This document shows, one piece after another, positions 28,020-37,406 of a stretch of 57,192 nucleotides of DNA. Below the pieces are notes generated by a model. The model saw only the letters and a program-made list of their open reading frames with translations. It did not search any database and was not told the origin of the DNA. The DNA comes from Burkholderiaceae bacterium (GTDB lineage Bacteria > Pseudomonadota > Gammaproteobacteria > Burkholderiales > Burkholderiaceae). The stretch spans positions 1-57,192 of the forward strand of contig CANFLR010000009.1 of NCBI GenBank assembly GCA_947447945.1, in the 5' to 3' direction. Positions within the stretch are counted from its first letter, which is position 1. Every line of letters begins with the position of its first letter. The position numbers were made by a program, and so were the translations under genes.

Positions 28020-29219
28020 ATGACCCTGTTTGCCTCTGTTGAATTAGCCCCTAAAGACCCCATTTTTGGCCTCACCGAAGCCTATGTTGCTGACCAACGC
28101 CCGGATAAGGTGAACTTAGGGGTAGGTGTGTACTACACCGATGAAGGTAAGGTACCTCTTTTAAAGGCAGTGATACAAGCCGAAGAAGGGATTGTTGCCA
28201 AGCACTCACCTCGAAGCTACATCCCAATCGAAGGCCCAAACCCCTACAACAGCGCGGTTCAGAACCTTCTATTTGGCGCAGACGCCTCTTTAATTAAAGA
28301 TGGTCGTGTAGTCACTGCTGAATGTCTTGGTGGAACTGGTGCCTTGCGTGTTGGTGCTGACTTTATTAAACGACTCAATTTAAATGCACCTTGTGCAATT
28401 AGTAACCCAACCTGGGAAAACCATCGCGGCATTTTTGAATCCGCTGGCTTTGACGTAGTCGAGTACACCTACTTTGATGGCAAAACCCGTGGGGTTGATT
28501 TCGACGGCATGGTGAAATCTTTAGAGTCTTTCCCAAAAAATACAACCGTCTTGTTGCACGCCTGCTGCCATAACCCAACTGGCGCAGATATTACTGAAGC
28601 GCAATGGTTGCAAGTGATTGCAATTTGCAAGGCAAAAGGGTTTATTCCTTTCTTGGACATGGCCTATCAAGGCTTTGCTGATGGCATTGAGCAAGACGGC
28701 ATTGCCGTACGTCTGTTTGCACAATCTGGCATGTCCTTCTTTGTGTCTAGCTCATTCTCCAAGTCTTTTTCACTTTACGGCGAGCGCGTTGGTGCTCTTT
28801 CTATCGTGACCCAAAGTAAAGATGAGTCGAATCGCGTGCTCTCTCAATTAAAACGGGTCATTCGCACCAACTACTCAAACCCTCCAACCCATGGTGCTGC
28901 AATTGCAGCGGCTGTATTGAACTCTCCAGAACTCAGACAGCTCTGGGAAGATGAATTAGCGCAGATGCGTGATCGAATTAAATCTATGCGCCATGCCCTC
29001 GTTGAAAAACTGGCTGCTGCAGGCGCTGAACAAGACTTTACCTTCATTGAAGCGCAGCGTGGAATGTTTTCATACTCAGGCTTGACCGTTGAGCAAGTAG
29101 AGCGCTTACAAAAGGAGGATGGCATCTATGCCCTCTCAACTGGGCGTATTTGCGTTGCGGCTCTCAATACAAAAAATATCGATAAGGTCGCAAAAGCGAT
29201 TGCCCGCGTTTTAGCATAA
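28020..29219 (+). CDS. Class I aminotransferase, aromatic amino acid/aspartate type
   Basis: PLP-dependent aminotransferase of 399 residues in the AspC/TyrB group. The PLP lysine is in SSSFSKSFSLYGERVGA, the cofactor Asp/Tyr region in DMAYQGFADG, and the substrate-binding Arg in STGRICVAALN near the end. AspC and TyrB activities overlap and cannot be separated here, so no symbol is given. No Shine-Dalgarno precedes the ATG, and TATACG at 28006-28011 would place transcription start within a few bases of it, so the mRNA may be leaderless. phaZ follows after 31 bases. Confidence 0.92.
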   Translation: MTLFASVELAPKDPIFGLTEAYVADQRPDKVNLGVGVYYTDEGKVPLLKAVIQAEEGIVAKHSPRSYIPIEGPNPYNSAVQNLLFGADASLIKDGRVVTAECLGGTGALRVGADFIKRLNLNAPCAISNPTWENHRGIFESAGFDVVEYTYFDGKTRGVDFDGMVKSLESFPKNTTVLLHACCHNPTGADITEAQWLQVIAICKAKGFIPFLDMAYQGFADGIEQDGIAVRLFAQSGMSFFVSSSFSKSFSLYGERVGALSIVTQSKDESNRVLSQLKRVIRTNYSNPPTHGAAIAAAVLNSPELRQLWEDELAQMRDRIKSMRHALVEKLAAAGAEQDFTFIEAQRGMFSYSGLTVEQVERLQKEDGIYALSTGRICVAALNTKNIDKVAKAIARVLA

Positions 29220-29250
29220 GAAGCGTTTACACTGTATTACTGGAGGTACC

Positions 29251-30540
29251 ATGCTATATCAATTGCACGAGTTTCAAAAAGCATTACTTCAACCTGTTAG
29301 TTCATGGGCTCGCGCCGCTTCTGAGGCTTTTATCAATGCCTCAAATCCCGCTTCACTAGTTCCCGGCTCAGAGCGCTTAGCTGCTAGCTATGAATTACTC
29401 TATCGTTTAGGAAAAAATTACAAAAAACCGGAGTTTGGAGTTCGCTCTGTTCAATCTCATGGTCGCGAAGTCGCGATTCATGAAATGGTTACGGTCGCTA
29501 AACCATTCTGCAAACTCATCCGTTTTAAACGCTTCTCCGATGATGTTGAAGTTATTCAGAAGCTCAAAGAAGATCCTGTTGTATTGGTAGTAGCGCCACT
29601 CTCAGGTCACCACTCTACTTTGCTACGCGATACCGTGCGAACCTTATTACAAGACCACAAGGTATATATTACCGATTGGATAGATGCTCGTCTTGTGCCC
29701 ACTGAAGATGGTGACTTTAGTCTTGATGATTATGTGCATTACCTTCAAGAATTCATCCGTACGATCGGCGCAAAAGATTTACATGTGATTTCTGTATGTC
29801 AGCCAACTGTTCCCACCTTGGGGGCAATTTCTTTGATGGCCTCTGCTGGTGAAGTCACTCCTGCGTCGATGATCATGATGGGCGGGCCCATTGACGCTAG
29901 AAAATCACCGACTGCCGTCAATAACTTAGCCGATCAAAAATCATATGAATGGTTTGAGAGTCATGTAATCTACAAGGTACCGCCAAGCTATCCCGGAGCT
30001 GGCCGCAAGGTTTACCCAGGCTTCTTGCAACATACTGGCTTTATTGCCATGAACCCGCAGAACCACTTGCAATCTCATTGGGATTATTTTCAAAATCTAG
30101 TGCGCGGTGATGAACTCGATGCTGAATCACATATTCGCTTCTATGATGAATACAACGCCGTGCTGGACATGGATGCTAAGTTCTACCTAGATACGATCAA
30201 AACGGTATTCCAAGACTACTCCCTACCGAATGGCACTTGGAAAGTTGCTGGCGAATTGGTTAAGCCGCAAGATATTCAACAAACTGCTTTGCTCACCGTT
30301 GAAGGTGAGCTCGATGATATCTCTGGTAGCGGTCAGACTCGTTCTGCGCATGCTCTATGTGCTGGTATCCCCAAAACGAATAAAGATCATTACGAAGTGG
30401 CTGGAGCTGGCCACTATGGCATCTTCTCTGGTCGCCGCTGGAGGGACAAGGTTTATCCAAAAATCAAATCGTTTATTCGCGAACATCAGCCCGCCCAAAG
30501 GAAATCCAAAGCCAGACTTCCCAAATTGGCCGCCAAGTAA
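29251..30540 (+). CDS. phaZ: Intracellular polyhydroxybutyrate depolymerase
   Basis: Mobilises stored PHB granules by cleaving the polymer in the cytoplasm. The 429 residues have an alpha/beta-hydrolase core in which the nucleophile is Cys, not Ser: C183 in SVCQPT. D355 (GELDDISG) and H388 (GAGHYG) complete the triad, the same positions as in Ralstonia eutropha PhaZ1. There is no signal peptide, as expected for the intracellular type. GGAGG lies just before the ATG. The gene is closed by a perfect terminator. Confidence 0.94.
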   Translation: MLYQLHEFQKALLQPVSSWARAASEAFINASNPASLVPGSERLAASYELLYRLGKNYKKPEFGVRSVQSHGREVAIHEMVTVAKPFCKLIRFKRFSDDVEVIQKLKEDPVVLVVAPLSGHHSTLLRDTVRTLLQDHKVYITDWIDARLVPTEDGDFSLDDYVHYLQEFIRTIGAKDLHVISVCQPTVPTLGAISLMASAGEVTPASMIMMGGPIDARKSPTAVNNLADQKSYEWFESHVIYKVPPSYPGAGRKVYPGFLQHTGFIAMNPQNHLQSHWDYFQNLVRGDELDAESHIRFYDEYNAVLDMDAKFYLDTIKTVFQDYSLPNGTWKVAGELVKPQDIQQTALLTVEGELDDISGSGQTRSAHALCAGIPKTNKDHYEVAGAGHYGIFSGRRWRDKVYPKIKSFIREHQPAQRKSKARLPKLAAK

Positions 30541-30550
30541 ACGGCGATGA

Positions 30551-30582
30551 TTAGAAGCCCCTAGGGGCTTCTAATTCTTTTA
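30551..30582 (+). terminator. Intrinsic terminator after phaZ
   Basis: TTAGAAGCCCC (30551-30561) and GGGGCTTCTAA (30564-30574) pair perfectly over 11 bp with a two-base loop, followed by TTCTTTTA. Confidence 0.9.
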
Positions 30583-30596
30583 GGGTCCACAATGTC

Positions 30597-31298
30597 ATGA
30601 AGATCATGCAGCTAAATGAACTTATCGATCGCATAGAAGATCTTCTTCCTCAGACCCAATGCACCAAATGTGGTTACCCCGATTGCAGGGGGTATGCAGA
30701 AGCCTTAGCCTCCGGTGAAGCAAGGCCAAATCGCTGTCCACCTGGGGGCGTAGAGGGTATCGCGAGGTTGAGCAAGGTGCTTGAGCCTATCTATCCAGCA
30801 GACGCCTTGATCCTGAATCAACACCTTAATCCTGAATGCGGTATTGAGCGCCCCCGACCCGTAGCCTTCATTGATCCTCAAAAATGTATTGGTTGTACTT
30901 TGTGTATCCAGGCTTGTCCTGTTGATGCGATTGTGGGCGCCTCAAAACAAATGCATACGGTTTTGCCAGAATGGTGCACGGGCTGTGATCTATGCATTCC
31001 GCCATGCCCTGTTGACTGCATCACCATGATTGACCTTACACATGAGCAAACTGGATGGAACGCTTGGTCTCAGACCTTAGCAGATCAAGCGCGCGACAGA
31101 TACCAGTCTCGAGCACTGCGTTTTGAACGCGAAAAACGGGATAACGATCAACGTTTAGCAAAAAAAGCTGTGGCAAAACTCGCAGTCATAAATGCGCAAT
31201 TTCCGAGCTCAGAAGCAGAACAGAAAGAGCAAGAACGCAAGCGCGCAATTATTGCGGCTGCAATGGAGAGAGCAGCGAAAGCTAAAAAGCAGTCATGA
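30597..31298 (+). CDS. rsxB: RsxB/RnfB-type ferredoxin without membrane anchor
   Basis: Iron-sulfur protein of 233 residues. Residues 22-47 hold the RnfB-type [4Fe-4S] motif CTKCGYPDC...C. Two ferredoxin-type clusters follow ([12 protein letters not shown] and [12 protein letters not shown]). The C-terminal 60 residues are charged and probably coiled. Classical RnfB begins with a membrane helix; here the protein starts directly in the cluster domain ([17 protein letters not shown]), and no other rnf/rsx gene is nearby. It is probably a soluble electron donor, and linkage to nth (4-base overlap) may reflect supply of electrons for Fe-S repair or SoxR-like reduction. That role is inferred. Confidence 0.9.
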   Translation: MKIMQLNELIDRIEDLLPQTQCTKCGYPDCRGYAEALASGEARPNRCPPGGVEGIARLSKVLEPIYPADALILNQHLNPECGIERPRPVAFIDPQKCIGCTLCIQACPVDAIVGASKQMHTVLPEWCTGCDLCIPPCPVDCITMIDLTHEQTGWNAWSQTLADQARDRYQSRALRFEREKRDNDQRLAKKAVAKLAVINAQFPSSEAEQKEQERKRAIIAAAMERAAKAKKQS

Positions 31299-31951
31299 AT
31301 CTAGAAAAACGTCGGGCTTTCTTTGAGCAACTCAAAGCCAATAATCCCCATCCAGAAACTGAGCTCGAGTACAGCTCCCCCTTTGAGCTCCTCATTGCTG
31401 TTTTGCTCTCAGCCCAAGCAACCGATATCTCCGTCAACAAAGGCACTCGCAAGCTCTTTAAAATTGCTAATACTCCACAAGCTCTTTTGGATTTAGGTGA
31501 AGAAGGGGTAAAGCCTTATATCCAGCACATTGGGTTATTTAACTCCAAGGGAAGACATATCCAAGAGACCTGTCAACTGCTACTCAAAAAGCATCAAGGC
31601 GAAGTACCGCAAAACCGTGAGGCCTTAGAGGCTTTACCTGGGGTAGGTAGAAAAACAGCAAATGTCATACTCAATACCGCCTTTGGTCAGCCCACCATTG
31701 CGGTAGATACCCATATCTTCCGAGTCTCCAACCGTACCGGTCTAGCACCAGGCAAAGATGTTGTTAAAGTCGAAGAGCAACTATTAAAACGGGTCCCGAA
31801 AGAATTTTTGCAGGACGCGCACCATTGGCTTATTCTGCATGGCAGGTATACCTGTAAGGCCCGTAATCCTGAATGTGCGCAATGTATTGTGGAGCCTTTG
31901 TGCAGTTTCAAACACAAAACTAGCAAAGGAAAAGTTCGTGGCGATATTTAA
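31295..31951 (+). CDS. nth: Endonuclease III
   Basis: DNA glycosylase/AP lyase of base excision repair that removes oxidised pyrimidines; 218 residues. The helix-hairpin-helix is [13 protein letters not shown] with catalytic K120, and D138 lies in AVDTHIFRV. The [4Fe-4S] ligands are C187, C194, C197 and C203. All match E. coli numbering. The ATG overlaps the rsxB stop by 4 bases and the downstream DUF1841 gene by 14. Confidence 0.96.
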   Translation: MNLEKRRAFFEQLKANNPHPETELEYSSPFELLIAVLLSAQATDISVNKGTRKLFKIANTPQALLDLGEEGVKPYIQHIGLFNSKGRHIQETCQLLLKKHQGEVPQNREALEALPGVGRKTANVILNTAFGQPTIAVDTHIFRVSNRTGLAPGKDVVKVEEQLLKRVPKEFLQDAHHWLILHGRYTCKARNPECAQCIVEPLCSFKHKTSKGKVRGDI

Positions 31952-32369
31952 CCCTACCCGTGAAGATGTCAGACGATTTTTTTGTGACACTTGGAAGAAA
32001 AAAACAGGGGGGCAGATACTGACGCCACTAGAAACGATTGCGGTGGGTTGGATGGAGTTACATCCCGAGTATCACCTGCTCTTTACCGATATTGAAGGTG
32101 CACTCGCCCAAGACTACAGTCCAGAGCGAGGTGAAACTAATCCTTTTTTACATCTTTCGATGCATTTATCTATTAGCGAACAAATTGCGATTAACCAGCC
32201 TGCGGGTATTCAACAAATCTCTGAACGCCTCAGCAAACAATTAGACTCGGAACATGATGCTCAGCATCGCATTATGGAATGTCTCGGCCAAATCATGTGG
32301 GAAGCGCAACGCGAAGGTGTCCCACTGAGTCCCGAGAAGTACCTAGAAGCCCTCAAAAAATTACATTAA
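31938..32369 (+). CDS. DUF1841 family protein
   Basis: A 143-residue cytoplasmic protein of unknown function found widely in beta- and gammaproteobacteria. It opens [21 protein letters not shown], the family's typical start. I use GTG 31938 because AAAGGA lies 7 bases upstream and the family N-terminus aligns; the frame is open upstream to 31839, but that part lies inside nth. It overlaps nth by 14 bases, suggesting coupled translation. Histidines in MHLSISEQ and AQHRIMECLG are visible, with no recognised active site. Confidence 0.87.
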   Translation: MAIFNPTREDVRRFFCDTWKKKTGGQILTPLETIAVGWMELHPEYHLLFTDIEGALAQDYSPERGETNPFLHLSMHLSISEQIAINQPAGIQQISERLSKQLDSEHDAQHRIMECLGQIMWEAQREGVPLSPEKYLEALKKLH

Positions 32370-32408
32370 TCCTTTAACAAAGTATCCATCACTCACGGAG
32401 ATCAAAAA

Positions 32409-32963
32409 ATGACAAGTCCAAAAGGCGCGATTAGAAGAATTATTACCGGCCATGACGCCGCAGGAAAATCAATCATTACCGAGGATGGCATTGCCCCTTC
32501 TATTCATGACAATCCAAAACGGGTTGGTTACTATCTAACCGACCTTTGGCACACTGATGAATCGCCTGCAAAAGTAAATAATGGTCCAGACACCACTTCA
32601 CGCCCCTTGCAACTGGTTCCACCTAAAAATGGCACGGTTGTTAGAGTTGTCGAATTTGGGCCAGAGGGTGAATGGAGTAAAAATATCAGCGCAGCTGATG
32701 CGCAAATTGCATTTGGCGCGCTCGGCACAGAAAAAGCGTCTACTTTCAAAGAGGGTGGCCATCCCTTTATGCACCGCACAGAATCCGTTGATTATGCTTA
32801 TGTGATTGAAGGAGAGATTTATATTGTCCTAGATAAAGAAGAGCGACTCATGAAACAGGGTGACTTTTTGGTTGAGCGCGGCACAAACCATGCTTGGAGC
32901 AATCGCTCAGGAAAGCCCTGCAGGGTACTGTTTGTCTTAATTGATGGAAAATTTGATCTTTAG
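32409..32963 (+). CDS. Cupin-domain protein
   Basis: A 184-residue protein with a C-terminal cupin barrel. Likely metal ligands are H118 and H122 (GGHPFMHRTESVD) plus H161 (ERGTNHAWSN); GEIYIVLDKEE and KQGDFLVERG are the usual strands. The N-terminal 110 residues form a second, less conserved half. Similar proteins occur next to Bug and catabolic genes in Burkholderiales, but I cannot name a reaction. GGAG precedes the ATG. It starts the plus-strand trio cupin-Bug-dehydrogenase. Confidence 0.85.
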   Translation: MTSPKGAIRRIITGHDAAGKSIITEDGIAPSIHDNPKRVGYYLTDLWHTDESPAKVNNGPDTTSRPLQLVPPKNGTVVRVVEFGPEGEWSKNISAADAQIAFGALGTEKASTFKEGGHPFMHRTESVDYAYVIEGEIYIVLDKEERLMKQGDFLVERGTNHAWSNRSGKPCRVLFVLIDGKFDL

Positions 32964-32981
32964 TCAGGAATATCTATCAAT

Positions 32982-33956
32982 ATGAAAATTTTGCTCCCTA
33001 TACTGCACTGGATATTCGGCGGGCTGATCATTGCTATCAGTTGTACTGCTAGCGCGGCGCCTTTCCCCCAAAAACCGATCACCTTGATCGTTCCCTTCGC
33101 CCCTGGAGGGGGAACGGACAGTATTGCAAGAGATCTTGCTAAGACCCTCACCGAAAGGTTGGGACAAGCAGTAGTGGTTGACAATCGCGGTGGTGGTGGT
33201 GGATCCATTGGTGCGGCCATGGGCTCAAAAGCTGAACCAGATGGTTACACCCTGCTCTTTGTTACCTCAACGTTTGTAACGCATGCAGCTACCGACCCAA
33301 GTGCTGGATACAACATTGAGAAAGATTTTTCTCCTGTAGCAATGATTGGTAGAGGGCCACTGCTAGTGGTTAGCAATAAATCGCTCCCAGTCAAATCTCT
33401 GGCTGAACTCATTCAATTAAGCACCCAAGCCCAAGACAATCTGAATTACTGCTCAGCGGGGCTAGGTAGCATTAATCACCTATCTGGAGAGCTTTTTAAG
33501 CAAAAAACGGGGGCCCAATTAACCCATATCCCTTACAAAGGTAGTGGCCCAGCTACGATAGATCTTCTTGCAGGAAGGGTACAAGTATTTTTTGCCACGA
33601 TTCCCACCATCTTGCCTTATGTGGAAACCGATCGAGTCAATGTTCTCGCCATTACTAGTGAAAAACGCTCTCCCCTCTTCCCTAATATTCCGACTGCAAG
33701 CGAAGCAGGAGTCCCGGGATTCAATATCAGCACATGGTGGGGTGTTGTTGCACCAGCCGGTACCCCAGCCAGCATCGTTAAAAAGTTAAATGAAGAAATT
33801 AATTATGCTGCTAATAAGGATCCTTTAAAAGCAAGGCTTGCAAAAGAAGGTGCGCAATCTTATAAGCTCTCCCCAGCTGAATTTCAGAAAGCCTTAAATA
33901 ATGAGCTTAAGCTGTGGCAAGGTGTCGTCAAGAGCGCCAATCTTAAAATCGAATAA
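32982..33956 (+). CDS. Bug/TctC-family periplasmic solute-binding protein
   Basis: A 324-residue orphan binding protein with a signal peptide ending near ASA (about residue 26). Family motifs are PQKPITLIVPFAPGGGTD, VVVDNRGGGGGSIG, CSAGLGSINHLSGELF and HIPYKGSGPA. It lies 18 bases after the cupin gene and 24 before the dehydrogenase gene, so it probably binds the carboxylate that the dehydrogenase oxidises. Confidence 0.91.
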   Translation: MKILLPILHWIFGGLIIAISCTASAAPFPQKPITLIVPFAPGGGTDSIARDLAKTLTERLGQAVVVDNRGGGGGSIGAAMGSKAEPDGYTLLFVTSTFVTHAATDPSAGYNIEKDFSPVAMIGRGPLLVVSNKSLPVKSLAELIQLSTQAQDNLNYCSAGLGSINHLSGELFKQKTGAQLTHIPYKGSGPATIDLLAGRVQVFFATIPTILPYVETDRVNVLAITSEKRSPLFPNIPTASEAGVPGFNISTWWGVVAPAGTPASIVKKLNEEINYAANKDPLKARLAKEGAQSYKLSPAEFQKALNNELKLWQGVVKSANLKIE

Positions 33957-33980
33957 TTCCATACCTACTGAAAGTAAATA

Positions 33981-35045
33981 ATGAAAATCATCATGATTGC
34001 TGGCGACGGCATCGGACCAGAAATTTCCGCAGCGACTAAAGAAGTTCTGCAGTCAGCAAATGCCAGCTTCAAGCTCAATCTGCAAATAGAGGATGAAATT
34101 GCTGGGCATGCCAGCCTGAAAAAATATGGTGCGACTGTCACTGAAGCCCTACTCAAGAAAGTAAAACAGGCTGATGGCCTCATCCTTGGGCCTATGTCGA
34201 CTTATGACTTTAAAGACGAATCCAAGGGAGAGATTAATCCATCTAAGTTTTTTAGAAAGTCTCTAGATCTATATGCAAATATCCGCCCCGCAAAGACCTA
34301 TGAGGGGCTTCGCTCTCCAGTCAATGATTTTGATTTAATTGTGGTGCGTGAAAATACTGAAGGTTTTTATGCTGACCGCAATATGGAACAAGGTAGCGGT
34401 GAAATCCTAGTAACCCCAGATGTTGCTATTTCTTTACGTAGAATCACACGTCAATGCTGCGAGCGTATTGCCCGCACTGCCTTCGAATTAGCTGGGTCCA
34501 GAAAAAAACACGTCACTATTGTTCATAAGGCTAATGTCCTGAAAATTGCTGACGGGATGTTTATCGATATCTGCCATCAGATTGGCAAGGAGTTTCCAGA
34601 AATATCTATTGATGACTTTATTGTTGATGCAATGGCTGCACATCTTGTCAGAGCTCCTCAAAACTTTGACGTCATAGTAACAAGTAATATGTTTGGGGAT
34701 ATTCTTTCGGATTTAACTGCTGAACTCTCTGGAAGTCTCGGCCTTGCAGCATCTGTCAATGCTGGTACTCAACATGCAATGGCGCAAGCAGCACATGGAT
34801 CAGCCCCAGATATTGCTGGAAAAAATATCGCTAACCCCTATTCGCTAATTCTTTCCACAGCCCAGTTACTAGAGTGGTATTCCCATCGCTCAGGAAAATC
34901 TGAATTTGTTCATGCCGCGAAGGCTATTGAGGATGCGGCTGCTTCTTTAATTCTCTCTAAAGAAGTCACTAAAGATATTGGCGGGAACCTTGGCACGAAA
35001 GAAGCAGGTAACGCTTTAGCACAGAAATTACTAGCTTTGCGATAA
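33981..35045 (+). CDS. Isocitrate/isopropylmalate-type decarboxylating dehydrogenase
   Basis: A 354-residue member of the beta-decarboxylating dehydrogenase family, which oxidises (2R,3S)-malate-like acids with NAD(P) and metal, then decarboxylates them. Visible: start IAGDGIGPEI, substrate loop RENTEGFYADRN, catalytic Lys in HKANVLKIADGMF, metal Asp in VTSNMFGDILSDL, and cofactor motif AAHGSAPDIAGKNIANP. The substrate loop differs from LeuB (RELTGG) and is closer to homoisocitrate, tartrate or isocitrate enzymes, so the substrate is probably a substituted malate. It meets the minus-strand Bug gene stop-to-stop with no gap. Confidence 0.88.
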   Translation: MKIIMIAGDGIGPEISAATKEVLQSANASFKLNLQIEDEIAGHASLKKYGATVTEALLKKVKQADGLILGPMSTYDFKDESKGEINPSKFFRKSLDLYANIRPAKTYEGLRSPVNDFDLIVVRENTEGFYADRNMEQGSGEILVTPDVAISLRRITRQCCERIARTAFELAGSRKKHVTIVHKANVLKIADGMFIDICHQIGKEFPEISIDDFIVDAMAAHLVRAPQNFDVIVTSNMFGDILSDLTAELSGSLGLAASVNAGTQHAMAQAAHGSAPDIAGKNIANPYSLILSTAQLLEWYSHRSGKSEFVHAAKAIEDAAASLILSKEVTKDIGGNLGTKEAGNALAQKLLALR

Positions 35046-36014
35046 TTACTCAATCGTAATTTTGGTTTGGGCAATTAGCTTTCTCCAGCGTTCAATTTCG
35101 CTTTTAATCAATTGAGCAAACTGATCGGGAGTGCCTGGCATAGGGTCAGCGCCCTGGGCAATTAATTTATCTTTAAATTTGGGGTCGGCCAAAATACTCT
35201 GTAATTCCGTATTGAGACGGTTCCGAATGCTTGCTGGCAAGTTGGCTGGGGCAACCAATCCATACCAGGTAGACATCTCATATCCAGGCAGGCCGGACTC
35301 CGCAATGGTTGGTATGTCAGGGGCAGCAGCTGAACGTTTAGCAGTTGTAACCCCTATAGCGCGCAAGTTACCTGCCTTTACTTGAGGAACGGCGCTCGGT
35401 AAATTGGGGAAGCTCATATCGACTTGACCAGATATCACATCCGGCATAGCGCTACCAGTGCCTTTATAGGGAACATGAATCATATCAATTTTGGCCATCT
35501 TCTCAAATAACTCAGCAGAAAGATGAACTGAAGTGCCGCTACCACTTGAGGCAAAGGTCAACTTACCAGGATTAGCTCTTGCGGCATTAATGATATCCGT
35601 TACCGATTTATAGGGCGAACTTACGGGTACCACCAACATATTTGGCGCGGAGAATACGCCACCAATTGCCGTGAAATCTTTTACAGGGTCATAAGGTAAG
35701 TTTTTATAAAGCGATGCGTTCACTGCATGACCAATAGATGGGAAGTAAATCGTATATCCATCGGGAGCAGCGCGGGACACCATTTCTGCAGCGATATTGC
35801 CATTCGCCCCAGCTTTATTCTCAACGATGACTGGCTGTCCAAGACGAGTGGATAACCCTTCTGCTAAGGCTCGACCAACCGTATCGGCTGAGCCGCCAGG
35901 AGAAAATCCCACAATCAAATGAATCGGTTTACTGGGGTATGTGTCGGCAGCGTTAGCGACACCGACACCCAAGAGCATACTCATCAACAGGACTAAAAAA
36001 AAGCGAGCTATCAT
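35046..36014 (-). CDS. Bug/TctC-family periplasmic solute-binding protein
   Basis: A 322-residue binding protein with a short signal peptide (MIARFFLVLLMSML... ending ANA, about residue 22). Family motifs are YPSKPIHLIVGFSPGGSAD, VIVENKAGANGNIAAEM, SSGSGTSVHLSAELF and HVPYKGTGSA. It is coupled to scoB (4-base overlap) and is the last gene of the scoA-scoB-Bug unit, so its ligand is probably an acid activated by that CoA-transferase. No transporter membrane genes are nearby. Confidence 0.92.
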   Translation of the reverse strand: MIARFFLVLLMSMLLGVGVANAADTYPSKPIHLIVGFSPGGSADTVGRALAEGLSTRLGQPVIVENKAGANGNIAAEMVSRAAPDGYTIYFPSIGHAVNASLYKNLPYDPVKDFTAIGGVFSAPNMLVVPVSSPYKSVTDIINAARANPGKLTFASSGSGTSVHLSAELFEKMAKIDMIHVPYKGTGSAMPDVISGQVDMSFPNLPSAVPQVKAGNLRAIGVTTAKRSAAAPDIPTIAESGLPGYEMSTWYGLVAPANLPASIRNRLNTELQSILADPKFKDKLIAQGADPMPGTPDQFAQLIKSEIERWRKLIAQTKITIE

Positions 36015-36673
36015 TTTCTTGGACTCTGTAACGGCACGCCACTAATTTCTTGTAACTCTTCGAAACTCATGCCGTCAACCCAATCGACTGCAAGCAAACC
36101 TTGTGGAGTTACTTCTATAGTCGCTAAATCAGTATAGATGCAGTCGACCGCAGCAAGCGCAGTCAACGGATAAGTACATTCGGTCACTAACTTTGATTGG
36201 CCAGTTTTAGTAAGGTGCTCCATCATGACAAATAATTTCTTTGCGCCAAGAGCTAAATCCATGGCACCCCCTACGGCAGGTATCGCCTTGGCATCGCCAG
36301 TACGCCAATTGGCAATATCACCCTTCACAGAAACCTGAAAGGCTCCTAGAACACAAATGTCCAAGTGCCCTCCCCGGATCATTGCAAATGAATCAGCGTG
36401 ATGACAAATAGAAGCGCCTGGCAGCATCGTGACAGGTTGCTTACCGGCATTCACAATCTCCGGGTCAATTTGATCGCCCGTGGCCAAGGGACCCATTCCC
36501 AACAAGCCGTTTTCACTATGGAGCAATATCTCCCGATCATGCGGCAGATGATTGGAGATCGTCATGGGTTGACCAATCCCTAAGTTAACAGTGGCTCCAT
36601 CCGGAATATCTTGAATGATGCGCTGAGCAATCTCTACCGTTGTGCGTTTTTTAATTTTAGAAAGGTCGATCAT
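36011..36673 (-). CDS. 3-oxoacid CoA-transferase subunit B
   Basis: Beta subunit (220 residues) of a family I CoA-transferase that moves CoA from succinyl-CoA, or a similar donor, to a 3-oxo acid. The catalytic Glu lies in LHSENGLLGMGP, and GGHLDICVLGAFQVS is conserved. Acetoacetate (ScoB/AtoA) and 3-oxoadipate (PcaJ) enzymes look alike, so the substrate is open. It overlaps scoA and the Bug gene by 4 bases each. Confidence 0.9.
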   Translation of the reverse strand: MIDLSKIKKRTTVEIAQRIIQDIPDGATVNLGIGQPMTISNHLPHDREILLHSENGLLGMGPLATGDQIDPEIVNAGKQPVTMLPGASICHHADSFAMIRGGHLDICVLGAFQVSVKGDIANWRTGDAKAIPAVGGAMDLALGAKKLFVMMEHLTKTGQSKLVTECTYPLTALAAVDCIYTDLATIEVTPQGLLAVDWVDGMSFEELQEISGVPLQSPRK

Positions 36674-37341
36674 GATGCTCCCCCTACTAGTACCACCCGT
36701 TTCACAAAAATTCCAGGGGTTACGATGATCTCTGGATCAAGAGATCCTAACTCAACCACCTCATTCACTTGAGCAATCGAACAACGGGCTGCAGTGGCCA
36801 TGATTGGACCAAAGCTTCTACCAGTGCCGTGATAAGTCAAATTTCCCCAACGATCGCCCTTATCAGCCTTGATTAAGGCATAGTCTGCTTTGATCGCTTT
36901 CTCATAAATATGATTGATGCCATCGATCTCACGAGTCTCTTTGCCCTGCGCTAACTCAGTACCAAAACCCGTTGGCGTAAAAAATCCGCCAATGCCAGCG
37001 CCACCAGCACGAATCCGCTCAGCTAGCGTTCCTTGTGGAACCAATTCCAGCTCAATTTTTCCAGCACGGTAGAGGTCATCAAATGCAACTGACTCTGGTT
37101 GGCGTGGAAAAGAACATAATATCTTCCTCACCCGACCAGCCCCAATCAATTTAGCAATACCAATACCCGAGCTACCAGCGTTATTACTAACAAATGTCAA
37201 CTCTTTAGCGCCCTGCTCATGTAATGCATCCAATAAATAGATGGGCAAGCCAGCATCGCCAAATCCAGAAATTAAGATGGTTGAACCATCGGCAATATCT
37301 CGCATCGCCTCAGCTACGCTAGGAATGATTTTTTGAATCAC
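36670..37341 (-). CDS. 3-oxoacid CoA-transferase subunit A
   Basis: Alpha subunit (223 residues) paired with the downstream beta subunit. The CoA-transferase family I motif GSTILISGFGDAGLP and the segment GVGIGGFFTPTGFGTELAQGK-like region (residues about 113-133, here with GAGIGGFFTPTG) are clear. AtoD, ScoA and PcaI are equally possible names. It heads the three-gene minus-strand unit; a promoter is expected in the 65 bases before the HIT gene's stop codon. Confidence 0.9.
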   Translation of the reverse strand: MIQKIIPSVAEAMRDIADGSTILISGFGDAGLPIYLLDALHEQGAKELTFVSNNAGSSGIGIAKLIGAGRVRKILCSFPRQPESVAFDDLYRAGKIELELVPQGTLAERIRAGGAGIGGFFTPTGFGTELAQGKETREIDGINHIYEKAIKADYALIKADKGDRWGNLTYHGTGRSFGPIMATAARCSIAQVNEVVELGSLDPEIIVTPGIFVKRVVLVGGAS

Positions 37342-37406
37342 GAAAGTCTCCGTATATTTTTATTATGGGCATTACTAATGCAGCTTTTAGCCACAATACT
37401 GTTAAT

